64,000 nt of DNA from Aquatica leii (Eukaryota > Arthropoda > Insecta > Coleoptera > Lampyridae). The DNA is taken from NCBI GenBank assembly GCA_035610365.1, contig CM069433.1, positions 177,584,882 through 177,648,881 on the forward strand, in the 5' to 3' direction. This document shows positions 54,961 through 64,000 of the stretch, piece after piece; positions within the stretch are counted from its first letter, which is position 1; every line of letters begins with the position of its first letter. Under the pieces are notes generated by a model that worked only from the letters and a program-made list of their open reading frames with translations, was not told where the DNA came from and did not search any database. Both the position numbers and the translations under genes were made by a program.

Positions 54961-56670
54961 GAAATTATTTCTATATTTTCTCGATTTTACGAATTATCTT
55001 AAATTTATAAAGCTAATATTTGCCTTTAACCAATTGACAGCGCTATAAATTTAGCTGCTTATAGATTCTCGAAGTATCATGCAAATGCATTAAAATTTTT
55101 AACTAAGTCATTTCTACTCAATTTTGGTGATTGTGTTCAAAAATTGTTATTGTAATATTGTTATTGTTATATGTAATTTTTATTTGTTACTACTGACATT
55201 ATGGTTTATTTTTAATGTCGCGTTTTTATTTCCGTGCCTGTATTTGATTCAATTGAAACTGCCAAATCCTTATTTATCTAGAATAATATTTCATGCGACG
55301 TAGTATTTATTACAGAAAAATGTTAAAACATATATGGGTTTTCAGCTTTCATCTGTTGTTGCTATTATATTTATGGAAAATTTTGAGAAAAAAATTTTAT
55401 CCACATTTTATTTAATCTAGATTATAGTTTTCCTGGAAATCAATTTTATCGACCAAAGGTACAATCTATAAAAGCAGAATTTTAAGGTGCAATCAATCAG
55501 TTTATTCTAGGTTCTGAAATTACCCAAAGGTCCTTTTTACCTATAATACCAGTAGCTCATATGGAAAACCAAGCACAACACACTTTAGACATATAAACAT
55601 ACCTCTACTGGAAGGTTGTGAACACTGCAACACAATGCAACATATGAATCCAAATTCCTAACAATTAATACAAATTTAAAATTCACTCAAATTAAAATTT
55701 TCTATTGAATGTATTAGGTTTGTAAGAAGAGCACAGGACCATAGTGTGTGAAATATCCATACATCATTTACAAGATATTTACAACTTACTTATAAATATC
55801 ACTTTCTTATACTTGCAATAAATGTGTCTCTAACATTATTAAGAATTTCTTACTATCTGCTTTATTTTGTTTTTCTAAATCAATTTGTTGACTTTTTTAA
55901 GCGCGACTTAGTAGTAACTTAGATTTTTTTCTGACATAAGTAATGCTCACGTAGTTTCAGCTTTTTTTATTTACATTTCTGACGTTTATATTGACATGAC
56001 CTTAACTTATTTGTGATTGTATATTTATTTATAAAGAGTTTTCAATGAATTTAATTGATGATTTTTTTTAAAATGAGGTTTCTATCAACGAATTTGATAG
56101 TGTTAATTTAAAAACTTTGGATTGGAAATATACTTACAACAAAAAAAAAATCAAAAATTTAACAAACAGGTCATTACAATATAGAGGGAGAACTAAATTG
56201 ACATGCTCAGTGCCACATCTCCATCTACTATTTTGACCCCCGCTTTTGATACATCCTTAAAAAGATCTTTAAAAATGCTATTCAAAAACCAAAAAAAGTG
56301 ACAGTCCACATGACAGTTTTGATATAATTAGCAAATAATAAAGTTTAGGGAGGTGCTATCAACCTTCAAAATGACACTGTTTGTGATGCAAAATTTTTAT
56401 TTTTGGAATAGTTATCATATGTTGTATCTTCTAGAATACCTAGCGCAATTATGTTTGGAGATATTGGGTATAATACTCTCGCTCCATTATTTGAATATCT
56501 GAATAATGACAATCAGGAGACGCAAATAAAATTTTTTTTGTAATTTTGTTTTATTTAAGGTATTTGTTTCGGTCTTTCACTCATTCTCTACAGGTATTTA
56601 CACGTCAGTATTCATTGTTACTTTGAAGTTTGTCATTGTTAAATTTTAAACAAACTGGTTTTGGAAAAAT
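54961..56670. other. No gene recognised
   Basis: AT-rich. A short frame around 55510-55600 (LGSEITQRSFLPIIPVAHME) has no match I recognise. Confidence 0.45.
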
Positions 56671-56678
56671 AAATTGTA

Positions 56679-57450
56679 AAAATGGTATATTCAGTTGCTG
56701 AATGAGATGAAAAGATTTATCTTTCGTGCGACTTCTTGTGCGGAAATTTGAAGTCTGATTCTGTATCAAATATCAAAGTAAAGCAGTCAAGAATTTTGGA
56801 CGATGGGATACAAGTAGAAATTTTGGGCCAAGTTGCCATGTCTAACAACATCGCTTTGCAAAGTTGCAGAATTAACAGGAGTGTCACATGAATCGGTTCG
56901 GAAAGTCTTAAAAGCACATAAGTTTTTTCCATACAAAATGCACATTCTTCAAAAACTAGACGACGATAATCCTGATAAACGAATTCAGTTTTGTAAAACT
57001 ATGATTGAAAAACTTGAACAATATCCTAACATTTTAAATAAATAATAAACAAAATTGTCATTATTAAGATAATGAAAACCCGCGCATTGTGCGAGAGAAT
57101 CACACTCAATATCCACACGAACTAAATGTTTGGGGTGACATTTTAGGAAATCAAATTGTTATACCTTTGTTTTTTTGCTCCACCGCAGTGCAAACAAGAC
57201 CGTAGATAAACATTATCTAGGAAACTAGATTGGTCGTAGAGAAGAAATTAAGTCGCCATTGAGATTACCTGATTTACAACGCTAGATTTCTTTTTATGGA
57301 CCCACATCGAAATCATCTTTATAAGACGATCCCAGCAGTTCTACAAAGCTTACAGCAACAAATTGTCGACGTTTGTCGTTCCGCGAGAAATTCCAAAAAG
57401 TTAGACAAGAAGTTGTATTAACTATTTTCTTGTTTAGAAAAAAACGGTGT
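56679..57450 (+). pseudogene. Second mariner-like transposase, heavily deleted
   Basis: Start MVYSVAE at 56679. Then, in pieces, RILDDGIQVEILGQVAM, VAELTGVSHESVRKVLKAHK, FFPYKMHILQKLDDDNPDKR and FCKTMIEKLEQYPNILNK (56833-57045). The DDE part is reduced to short motifs: a frameshifted YxGxNIGRREEIKSPLRLPDL (about 57215-57275) and FREKFQKVRQEVVL. The segment with the second Asp is missing, so the spacing class cannot be determined. No terminal repeats found. It differs from the mariner at 369-2287. Confidence 0.7.
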
Positions 57451-57539
57451 AATTACTTTTCTAAATAAGATTTCACAAACAGTGCATTTTTAAATCGTTA
57501 ACAGCATCCCACGAAATCAGTGCGTAAAAAAAATTGAAA

Positions 57540-57817
57540 ACATAAAGAAGTAAACGATAATCTAACAAAAGATTACTACAGTGTTATGTAATTAATTTTT
57601 TAACTAAGTGTGATTCTAAAGAAAAGTGACTTAAGAAGAGCTTGTTTCCGTATTTATAGAAGCATCGTCGCGGCGAGAGAAGCTTGACTCTGATTGGGAT
57701 ACGTTCAAAAAAAGGCGTGTAAAAACCGGGAACCAAAGAGGAGATAGTTTAAAATTGTTGTCACAATTGAAGTTATTAGAGTGTTTGATGATTTCTATGC
57801 TTTTTTGGATTTTCCTA
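57540..57817 (-). pseudogene. Penelope-like element F, C-terminal fragment
   Basis: Minus strand: RKIQKSIEIIKHSNNFNCDN, FKLSPLWFPVF, ending TAA near 57631, then 3' untranslated sequence similar to that of B. Cut at 57817 by the 5' LTR of gypsy-E. Its 3' end lacks the hammerhead-like motif seen in B and C. Confidence 0.75.
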
Positions 57818-58384
57818 TGTAACCGTCGTTTGATTTTGAGCAATTTCGTTTGTGAAAGATCCGGTATTCAAGTTAGTTTTGTGTACTTTGTGATTGTTTG
57901 AGTAATTTTAGGGTTATTTAATGAAATTAGTTCACGTTTTTATATTCATCTTTGTCAATCAAATTTGTAAGAAAATTTTATATTCAATTAATTCGAAATT
58001 ATTACGCTACTTAAACATACGTATTCTGTATTTACGTTAATTTGGCATTTTCTTTGTCCTGGTAAAATTCCAGATATATCTAATTTATGTTTCCCTTTTG
58101 AAATACTATTGTAATTAAATATATTTTAGCAGTTTTGTTATCTTAAGTTTGTTTAAAAGTTCATTGTATTAAGTACGTTTTTAGTGACAGTTTTATTATT
58201 CGGTTTCAACAAGTTAATCTTTACTAGTGTAATTAAATCTTTTGATTTTAACTTTGTCGAGTTTTCCAAACGTTCACGGAATTTTGAATATAATCCACAC
58301 CCATCTTCACTGAACACCGGCAAAAACTCGTTTATGTTACTTTAATTCAGGCAAGCTTTATTTTTCCATTTTTTGCACGTAACA
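57818..58384 (+). repeat. gypsy-E 5' LTR
   Basis: A 567-bp sequence, TGTAACCGTCGTTTG...GCACGTAACA, matching the 3' LTR from 63246 on. Contains a TTTGAATATAAT promoter-like word (about 58283). Confidence 0.8.
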
Positions 58385-58392
58385 TAAATATT

Positions 58393-58411
58393 TGGCGTCT
58401 CCAGCTTGGGG
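58393..58411 (+). promoter_or_regulatory. gypsy-E primer-binding site
   Basis: TGGCGTCTCCAGCTTGGGG eight bases after the LTR. Confidence 0.75.
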
Positions 58412-58490
58412 TTTCTTTTTCAAATTTTAGTTTGCCTGTTAATTTTGTGATTTTTTTTGGAAACTTGTCGTTTAGTTATTTCACTTTACA

Positions 58491-59880
58491 ATGGGTTACA
58501 AGATGTTAATAGACAGATTATCGCACCAAGAAATACGGTATAATATTTTAATTAGAGGAGATGATGCATCTTTTTTTTCTCTCTGAAGAAGCCGCCGGCA
58601 AAGTATCTCGTCCCGCATACCCTTTCGATTTTAATTCAGATAAATTGGCTATTAGAGAAGGTATCGACAAACTTAGGAAATTAATTGATTTATTAAAAAT
58701 TACTCCTACTACAAAAATTTTTTCTACAATCGAAACCGAAATTAAATATTTGTTAAACCGTATTGGCAATTCCATTCCAGTTCAAGATGACGATTCTCAA
58801 GTCAAAGATGAGTTTTTAAAAGATTTAGTTTTTATTATGAACTTTTGGATTAACAAATTTTTGTTTCTAATTTTTCTACTTTCGCCGATAAACCTTCTGT
58901 TGTTGATACCGCTTTACCAACGTCTTCTGCTGTTAATCAATTTTTGTTAGTCACGTTAAAAGTGTTTCAGTTTCAAAATAAAATTTGAAATTTTTTGGTG
59001 ATGCAAAGTAAATTTCTTTGAATGCATTTTCAGAACGAGTTGCCGAACTTCAATTATCGCGTAACGTTTCAAGGCATCAGTTATTTTTGGAGTGTACTGA
59101 TCTTTTTACAGGTCATGCATTGATTTTTGTTAGGTCAATTCGTAGTTTATTTAATTCTTGGGATGATTTCTTCAAATTTTTACGCGAACAATTCCAGCCT
59201 ACCGATTATGACGAACGACTCATTGAAGAAATTGGGCGTGGTACGCAAGCTAATGACGAGCCTATATGGGTATTTACGTTGCAATTATTTGCAATATGTT
59301 GTTGTCACGTCTTGATGAGTCTTTTTCTGAAGAAAAACAGTTGCAGATCTTGTCAAAAAATATTTCTTTCGTTTACCAAACTCAGCTTGGTTTGTCGTCA
59401 GTTACTTCAATTACGGAGTTAACTAGATTTGGTCGTATTATTGAGGATCAATTGAAGCCTTACACGCCTCTATCTCGTAGAAAGTAGGACATGGAGCCTG
59501 ATCTTGCTTACGTTACCTCACAAATTAAGGGCAGTGTTGTTTCTCGTTCTTCGAATAACGTTAGTATTGGTGAAAGATCTACACCATCTGTTAGACAAAA
59601 TTCACAGGTATCGTCTTCTAATACTGCAGCTTCTACACGAAGGTTAGCTATCGTTAATGCGTCTGCTTTTTCTAATTGAAGCGGTCCGGAATTATGTTGG
59701 TATTGTAAGAAGCCAAACCATCGAGTTGCTTCTTGCAACGAACCTAAAAAAAGTTTATTTTGCTATCGTTGTGGAAAATCTAACGTTACAGTCCGCACTT
59801 GTTCTAAGTATTCAGGAAACGAGTAAAGGACGTACTAAGAGCCGTTTAGTGACGTCAGACGTTAAATCGGATGTCTATTT
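58491..59880 (+). pseudogene. gypsy-E gag
   Basis: Starts at ATG 58491 (MGYKMLIDRLSHQEIRYNIL, IRGDD), then a frameshift. It continues SDKLAIREGIDKLRKLIDLL. The capsid follows from 59018: NVSRHQLFLECTDLFTGHAL, SWDDFFKFLREQFQPTDYDE, RLIEEIGRGTQANDEPI, then in another frame LSKNISFVYQTQLGLSSVTS. Two zinc knuckles are recognisable in shifted frames near 59690-59800 (CWYCKKPNHRVASC and CYRCGKSNVTVRTC). Multiple shifts. Confidence 0.8.
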
Positions 59881-59924
59881 TATTAGTCTTTGATCTACGA
59901 AAAATAAGAGTTTTGTTACGAATA

Positions 59925-60314
59925 AAGTTGTATTGGATTATGTTTTCGAGTTTGCTGATTCTGACGAAATACCTTTAGTTTATGTTAAAGTTTTTGGTCA
60001 CGAAATTTTAAGTATATTGGATAGTGGCGCTTCTCGCACTATTGTGGGTTCTAAAGATTGGGAAATTTTCAGTCAGTTGGATTTAAAGTTAAATAAGTTA
60101 GTTAAAATTAATTGGGTTGTTGCTAATGGTGAATCAGTTGAACTTAAAAGAAAAACTTGTTTTAGAAGTTTTAGTTGTTCCTGACGTTCCGCATAACTTA
60201 ATTTTAAGCGTTGATTTTTGGGAGCAAGCAGGTATCGTTCCTGATCTTAGAAAAGGTGAATGGCGTTTCGAAAATATGGACACCATCTCACAATTAAAAA
60301 ATAAGGATTCAGTT
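59925..60314 (+). pseudogene. gypsy-E protease
   Basis: Frame with VFGHEILSILDSGASRTIVG carrying the D-S-G triad, then, in the next frame, VLVVPDVPHNLILSVDFWEQ. It ends where a 152-bp insertion interrupts it (KDSV at 60303-60314 is duplicated at 60467-60478). Confidence 0.8.
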
Positions 60315-60466
60315 TGTTTGAATGTATTAAACAATGTTGCTTGATGCGAAGTAATAACATTCTGCTGAACTTTCATTGTTTATTATTTTGAAACGAATAT
60401 ACAAAACGTTTCGATTGCTGTGGTATCTGCAATCGTCATCAGGTGAATTCACCTTCACTTCGCATC
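60315..60466 (-). mobile_element. 152-bp insertion with 12-bp target duplication and hammerhead-like core
   Basis: Flanked by AAGGATTCAGTT (60303-60314 and 60467-60478); removing the insert restores the gypsy reading at KDSVDQSRLDLSS. Inside is an inverted repeat GATGCGAAGT (60342-60351) / ACTTCGCATC (60457-60466). On the minus strand it has CTGATGA (60436-60442), C, GATTGC-loop-GCAATC and GAAAC (60408-60412), the arrangement of a hammerhead core with one extra base before helix II. Confidence 0.65.
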
Positions 60467-60478
60467 AAGGATTCAGTT

Positions 60479-61255
60479 GATCAGTCTCGTCTCGATCTTT
60501 CTTCAGAACAGCTTAAGCAGTTAGATACTTTAGTTAGTGATCATTTTTCTTCTTCGAATGAAACTTTTGGATGCACCAACTTGATCTAACATCCAATCAA
60601 GACTACTTCCGCACCAATTATCAAGGATATTACCGAGTATCGTCGGTTATCCAGAAACAAATCGATCGGAAATTAGAAAAAATGTTGAAGTTAGCTGTTG
60701 TAGAAAAATCCAACAGCGCTTGATCGAGCCCGATCTTATTGGTGGAACAGAAAGACAACTCTTATCGTTTTTGCGTCGACTTTAGAAAAGTCAATAAAGT
60801 TACCAAAAAGGACGCTTATTTTTTACCTTATGTTTCGTCTATGTCTTTGTGAAGCTTAATTTATTTCATCTGTCGACATTAGGTCCGTATATTGGCAGAT
60901 TCCTTTAAGCAAAGAGTATAAGCAGTACACCGCGTTTACAGTTCCAAACCGTGGGTTATTCCAATTCACGTTTGGTTTAGCTAACTCACGAGCTTTTTTA
61001 CAAAGGTTGATTGATCGAGTTTTAGGTCCCGAATTAGAACCTTACGTTTTTGTTTATTTAAATGACGTCATTATTTGCGCTTCTTCCTTCGAGAAACATA
61101 TGGAAGTGTTAACTGAAGTTCTTTGTCGCCATAGGGAGGCTAATTTAATGTTAAGTAAAGACAAATCTCATTTCTGTAAACGCGAACTAAAGTATCTTGG
61201 TTTTACCGTTAATTTTTCTGGTTTGTCGGTGTTCCCACTGGTGTCGCTGAAGTGA
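60479..61255 (+). pseudogene. gypsy-E reverse transcriptase
   Basis: Reads DSVDQSRLDLSSEQLKQLDT, then in broken frames YRFCVDFRKVNKVTKKDAYF, SVDIRSVYWQIPLSKEYKQY, TAFTVPNRGLFQFTFGLANS and LIDRVLGPELEPYVFVYLND. The active site reads YLNDVII, one Asp of the usual YxDD replaced by Asn. Then LMLSKDKSHFCKRELKYLGF. Inactive on both counts. Confidence 0.85.
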
Positions 61256-61800
61256 GAAGAATCATTGGCATGGTCTCATGCTATCATAGTATCGCCAATT
61301 TATACCGAACTTTTCGATAATTATAGCTCCATTTACGTCTCTGATGAAGAACAATTCTAACTTTAATTGGATTAATGACTGTGATGAAACCTTTCAGATT
61401 ATTAAGAATCGTTTAGTTTCCGCACCTATTTTGTCTTGTCCTGATTTAAGTGTTTCGTTTTACAGTTTAGACTGACGCTTCCGATTTTGGTCTTAGTTCA
61501 GTTCTTACCCGGTGAAAAACGTGTCATTTGTTATAATAGTAGGTCACTTACGAAATGTGAACGCAAGTATTCCACCACCGAAAAAGAGTGTCTGGCTGTA
61601 CTGTGGTCTATTGAAAAATTATGCCCTTATCTTGAAGGAACAACATTCACTGTAGTTACCGTTCACATCATTAGTCTGGTTGCGTAATTTAAAGGAACCT
61701 ACCGGTCGTTTAGCACGATGGACTGTTAGACTGTTAGCAATTTGGTTATACCATTATTCATCGTAAAGAAAAATATCATGTCGTACCTGACGCATTATCT
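61256..61800 (+). pseudogene. gypsy-E RNase H
   Basis: LPGEKRVICYNSRSLTKCER, KYSTTEKECLAVLWSIEKLC and YLEGTTFTVVTVHIISLVA, the RNase H/connection region of gypsy elements with stops and shifts before and after. The initial Asp-bearing segment (DASDFGL-like) is frameshifted. Confidence 0.75.
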
Positions 61801-61859
61801 CGTTCAGTACCAGCTATCGACAACATAACTACCGATTGTGACACTACCGAACCTAAGTC

Positions 61860-62521
61860 TTCGGACAAATGGTTAACGAAACGTATGGAACGTGTACCGC
61901 TTTTTCTCAGTGGAAAATTATCAACGGAAAGTTATTTAAACATGTTACCGTAGACTATCTTGGTCTTAGTTCTAAAAATGGTTTCATCGTATAAATCCAA
62001 AATTAATTTTGACGTTAATTATCATCTACTAGCGAATCCAACCGAAAGAGTCAACCGAGTCACGAAGACAACGTCTTATATCGAAGACAACCATCGACAT
62101 TGGGCCAAGTATCTTGCTAAAGTAGCATGTGCTATTAGTACCGCCGTTCATGAAGTCACCGGCTGAACGCCGTTTTTCGCTAGTTTTGCCTAGACGATAG
62201 GCCGAAAGTGGTCTCGTTTTTCGAGAAGTTTACGTCGACATCAAGAATCGCTTGAATGCAGCTTATGTCCGCGCTAAACATTATTATGATTTACTTCGTC
62301 GTCCAGCACCTTTTGAGGTAGGAAACACAGTGTGGCGAAAAAAATATGTCCTTTCAGATGCATCTCGATATTTCTCAGTCAAACTGGCACCTAACTTTAT
62401 CGGTCCGTTTTATGTGAAACGTAAAGTATCGTATCAGACCTATGAGTTGTCTGATGACACGGGAGCTAAAGGCATATGGAACGCCAAGGATTTAAAGATA
62501 AGCCTGACTAGGGATCCTTAA
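61860..62521 (+). pseudogene. gypsy-E integrase, core end and C-terminus
   Basis: The zinc domain and first half of the core are missing. What remains reads HYxLANPTERVNRVTKTTSY (region of the catalytic Glu, here in ANPTERVN), IEDNHRHWAKYLAKVACAIS, TAVHEVTG with a stop, then LNAAYVRAKHYYDLLRRPAP, FEVGNTVWRKKYVLSDASRY and LAPNFIGPFYVKRKVSYQTY (GPF C-terminal barrel). Ends TAA at 62519-62521. Confidence 0.8.
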
Positions 62522-63235
62522 TTTTAAAAAAAATCTTAGTTGTGTTGTTCTCGTTTCGTTAGAGGTTTTAGTTAGCTTTCTTTTGAGTTCCGTGTAGAGA
62601 CGGACTAAGAATACTCTCTACAGTGGGGACACCACTTGTCGTAAGAGGCGACTAATCCTAAACTAAACTAATTTTTTTTCTTCTTCTATCTTGTCTATTC
62701 TTTTCTTTTTTTTTTGTAGTGTTTATGGCTAGGTGACATTGCTCTGTGACGGTTTTAGTTGTGGGAGAAACGCACGGATCTCGTGATGTGCAGCGCGCCC
62801 TCTTCTATTGTGCAGCATTAAGTGATCTGTGTTGAACCCAAATATATACTACCATTCTTATCGTTTAGTTAATTTTTTCGTTTAGTTTTTTGCTAGGGGT
62901 TCTCGACAATTGCGAGATCCATAGATTTAGTTCTTGTTTTGTTTCATTTTATCGTTTATTTAGTTATTAATTACATTTCGTCTTTGTTTTGACGTTTGTA
63001 GCAGTCGATTTTGGGATTTGTTTTAAGATAAAGTGTCTTTGTGTTGGTCGTTGTTGGGTTGTAAGATTTTACAACATGTGGATCTCGTGAAGCATGGCGT
63101 GTCTTCTTTCTTATCAGTGTCCAATAGGGTGACATTTCCTCAAATCTTCATCTTGTCGTTTTTTTTGTTAGATTTAACGTTCAGTATAGTTTTAGTTTTA
63201 TTCTTGTGAAAATAATTTAAGAAATCACTCTTCTT
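62522..63235. other. gypsy-E 3' untranslated stretch
   Basis: No coding; T-rich. Lies between integrase stop and the polypurine tract. Confidence 0.5.
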
Positions 63236-63245
63236 GCAAGGGGGG
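63236..63245 (+). promoter_or_regulatory. gypsy-E polypurine tract
   Basis: GCAAGGGGGG immediately before TGTAACC of the 3' LTR. Confidence 0.75.
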
Positions 63246-63660
63246 TGTAACCATCGTTTGATTTTGTGCGATTTCTTTTGCGAAAGACCCGGTATTTGAG
63301 TTGGTTTTGTTTGTTTTGTGTCCTTTGGGATTGTTTGAGTAATTTTACGTTAATTAGTGAAGTTAGTTCACGTTTTTAAATTCATCTTTGTCAATCAAAT
63401 TTGTAAGAACATTTTGTATTCTTTCTCCTTGTAATATTCCAGATGTATCTAATTTATGTTTCCCTTTTGAGATACTATTGTAATTAAATATATTTTAGCA
63501 GTTTGGTTATCTTAAGCTTGTTTAAAAATTAATTGCATTAAGTATGTACTTAGTGACGGTTTTATTATTCGGTTTCTTTTGAGTTTTCCAAACGGTCACG
63601 GAATTTTGAATATAATACACGCCCATCTTTAACTTTATTTTAATTCAACTTTTAAATTTA
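63246..63660 (+). repeat. gypsy-E 3' LTR (with deletions, right end uncertain)
   Basis: TGTAACCATCGTTTG... aligned with 57818-58384. About 100 bp are missing relative to the 5' LTR near 63415, and the end beyond CCATCTTTAAC (63625) is diverged. LTR difference implies an old insertion. Confidence 0.7.
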
Positions 63661-64000
63661 TCTTAAAAATGATGTTTTTTGAGACATTTCGGTTTTAATA
63701 AAATTTTTTCTCTGTAATTAATTTAAAAAAGTAATTTTTAACACATTGTAATGATGCATAGATTTACGTTTATTATGTATTCAGGTAAAATCAAATTATA
63801 CTGTGTCCAAAGTAAGTCAAACTACAGCATTTTTAACAAAAAATGAATCGTTTATTTTAAACGGAGCGTGCTATACTTTACCATGGTGTTTCATGTTGAT
63901 CAAAAAATTTTTTTTTAATTATTTAGATACGTTCTATACCTACTCTTTAAGGTTTTTAGTTACTTCAAGTTATTCAATTGTAAATCTAAACTACTTTGAA
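63661..64000. other. No gene recognised
   Basis: AT-rich flank. Confidence 0.4.

Noticed and set aside
55500..55620. Possible coding stretch with SFLPIIPVAHMENQAQ
   Set aside because: Short, stop-bounded, no known motif or neighbour supporting it.
1..64000. CRISPR arrays, bacterial operons or phage genes
   Set aside because: No regularly spaced repeats or bacterial gene layout; introns, tRNA promoter elements and transposon families show a eukaryotic nuclear genome.

Overview
This is an AT-rich eukaryotic nuclear window, most likely from an insect. The evidence is short phase-consistent introns (54 and 129 bp), a eukaryotic tRNA-Asn gene with a pol III T-run, and a dense mix of mobile-element families typical of arthropods: mariner, Tigger, piggyBac, Harbinger, Penelope-like, CR1/jockey-like and RTE-like LINEs, Ty3/gypsy and BEL/Pao. 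The species cannot be named from the sequence alone. Nearly every long coding signal is a decayed transposable element. Exceptions with intact coding are a three-exon gene or gene fragment (6218-6754), a 65-codon two-membrane-segment ORF (40733-40930) and an intact LINE ORF1 (41211-42233).

Layout. 1-5.7 kb: a minus-strand LINE, from 5' UTR to 3' end, split by a full-length mariner (369-2287, ~380-bp terminal repeats, DD41D spacing) and by two Penelope pieces in opposite orientation. 6.2-6.8 kb: split gene with intact splice sites. 7.5-8.4 kb: two tandem ~430-bp repeats. 8.4-11.9 kb: remnants of a LINE, a gypsy element and an RTE-like LINE, all minus. 12-14.9 kb: no genes seen. 14.96-18.2 kb: gypsy-B (plus), with a 726-bp insertion carrying a tRNA-Asn gene in its gag. 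18.2-19 kb: piggyBac transposase C-terminus. 19.1-20.1 kb: gypsy-C gag/protease (minus). 21.9-24 kb: BEL/Pao (minus). 24.2-29.2 kb: gypsy-D (minus) with both LTRs, interrupted at 25791-26744 by a hammerhead-ribozyme repeat element. 31.2-33.8 kb: DNA transposon with long terminal repeats, one open frame broken by three stops, CACTG ends and a TTC duplication. 33.9 kb: MADF-domain fragment. 34.4-39.8 kb: RTE-like LINE (minus) containing a head-to-head Penelope pair. 39.8-40.4 kb: Harbinger transposase. 41.2-42.5 kb: 5' part of a LINE. 43-43.8 kb: Penelope C-terminus. 44.9-47.1 kb: Tigger/pogo element. 51.6-54.2 kb: RTE-like LINE (minus). 56.7-57.5 kb: second mariner-like transposase. 57.8-63.7 kb: gypsy-E (plus) with LTRs, interrupted by a 152-bp insertion bearing a hammerhead-like core.

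The standout is at 25791-26744. Two direct ~340-bp units and one inverted unit each contain a complete type I hammerhead ribozyme: CUGAUGA, GCCC/GGGC helix II, GAAA, a GUC cleavage triplet and a long paired helix I. The whole block is flanked by an 11-bp direct repeat that restores the interrupted gypsy frame when collapsed. This resembles animal retrozymes, small circular-RNA retroelements thought to be moved by Penelope-like machinery. Four Penelope fragments, two small hairpin insertions and the two Penelope 3' ends in the same window carry related or degenerate features, so a relationship between the ribozyme repeats and Penelope elements is a reasonable hypothesis, not a demonstrated fact.
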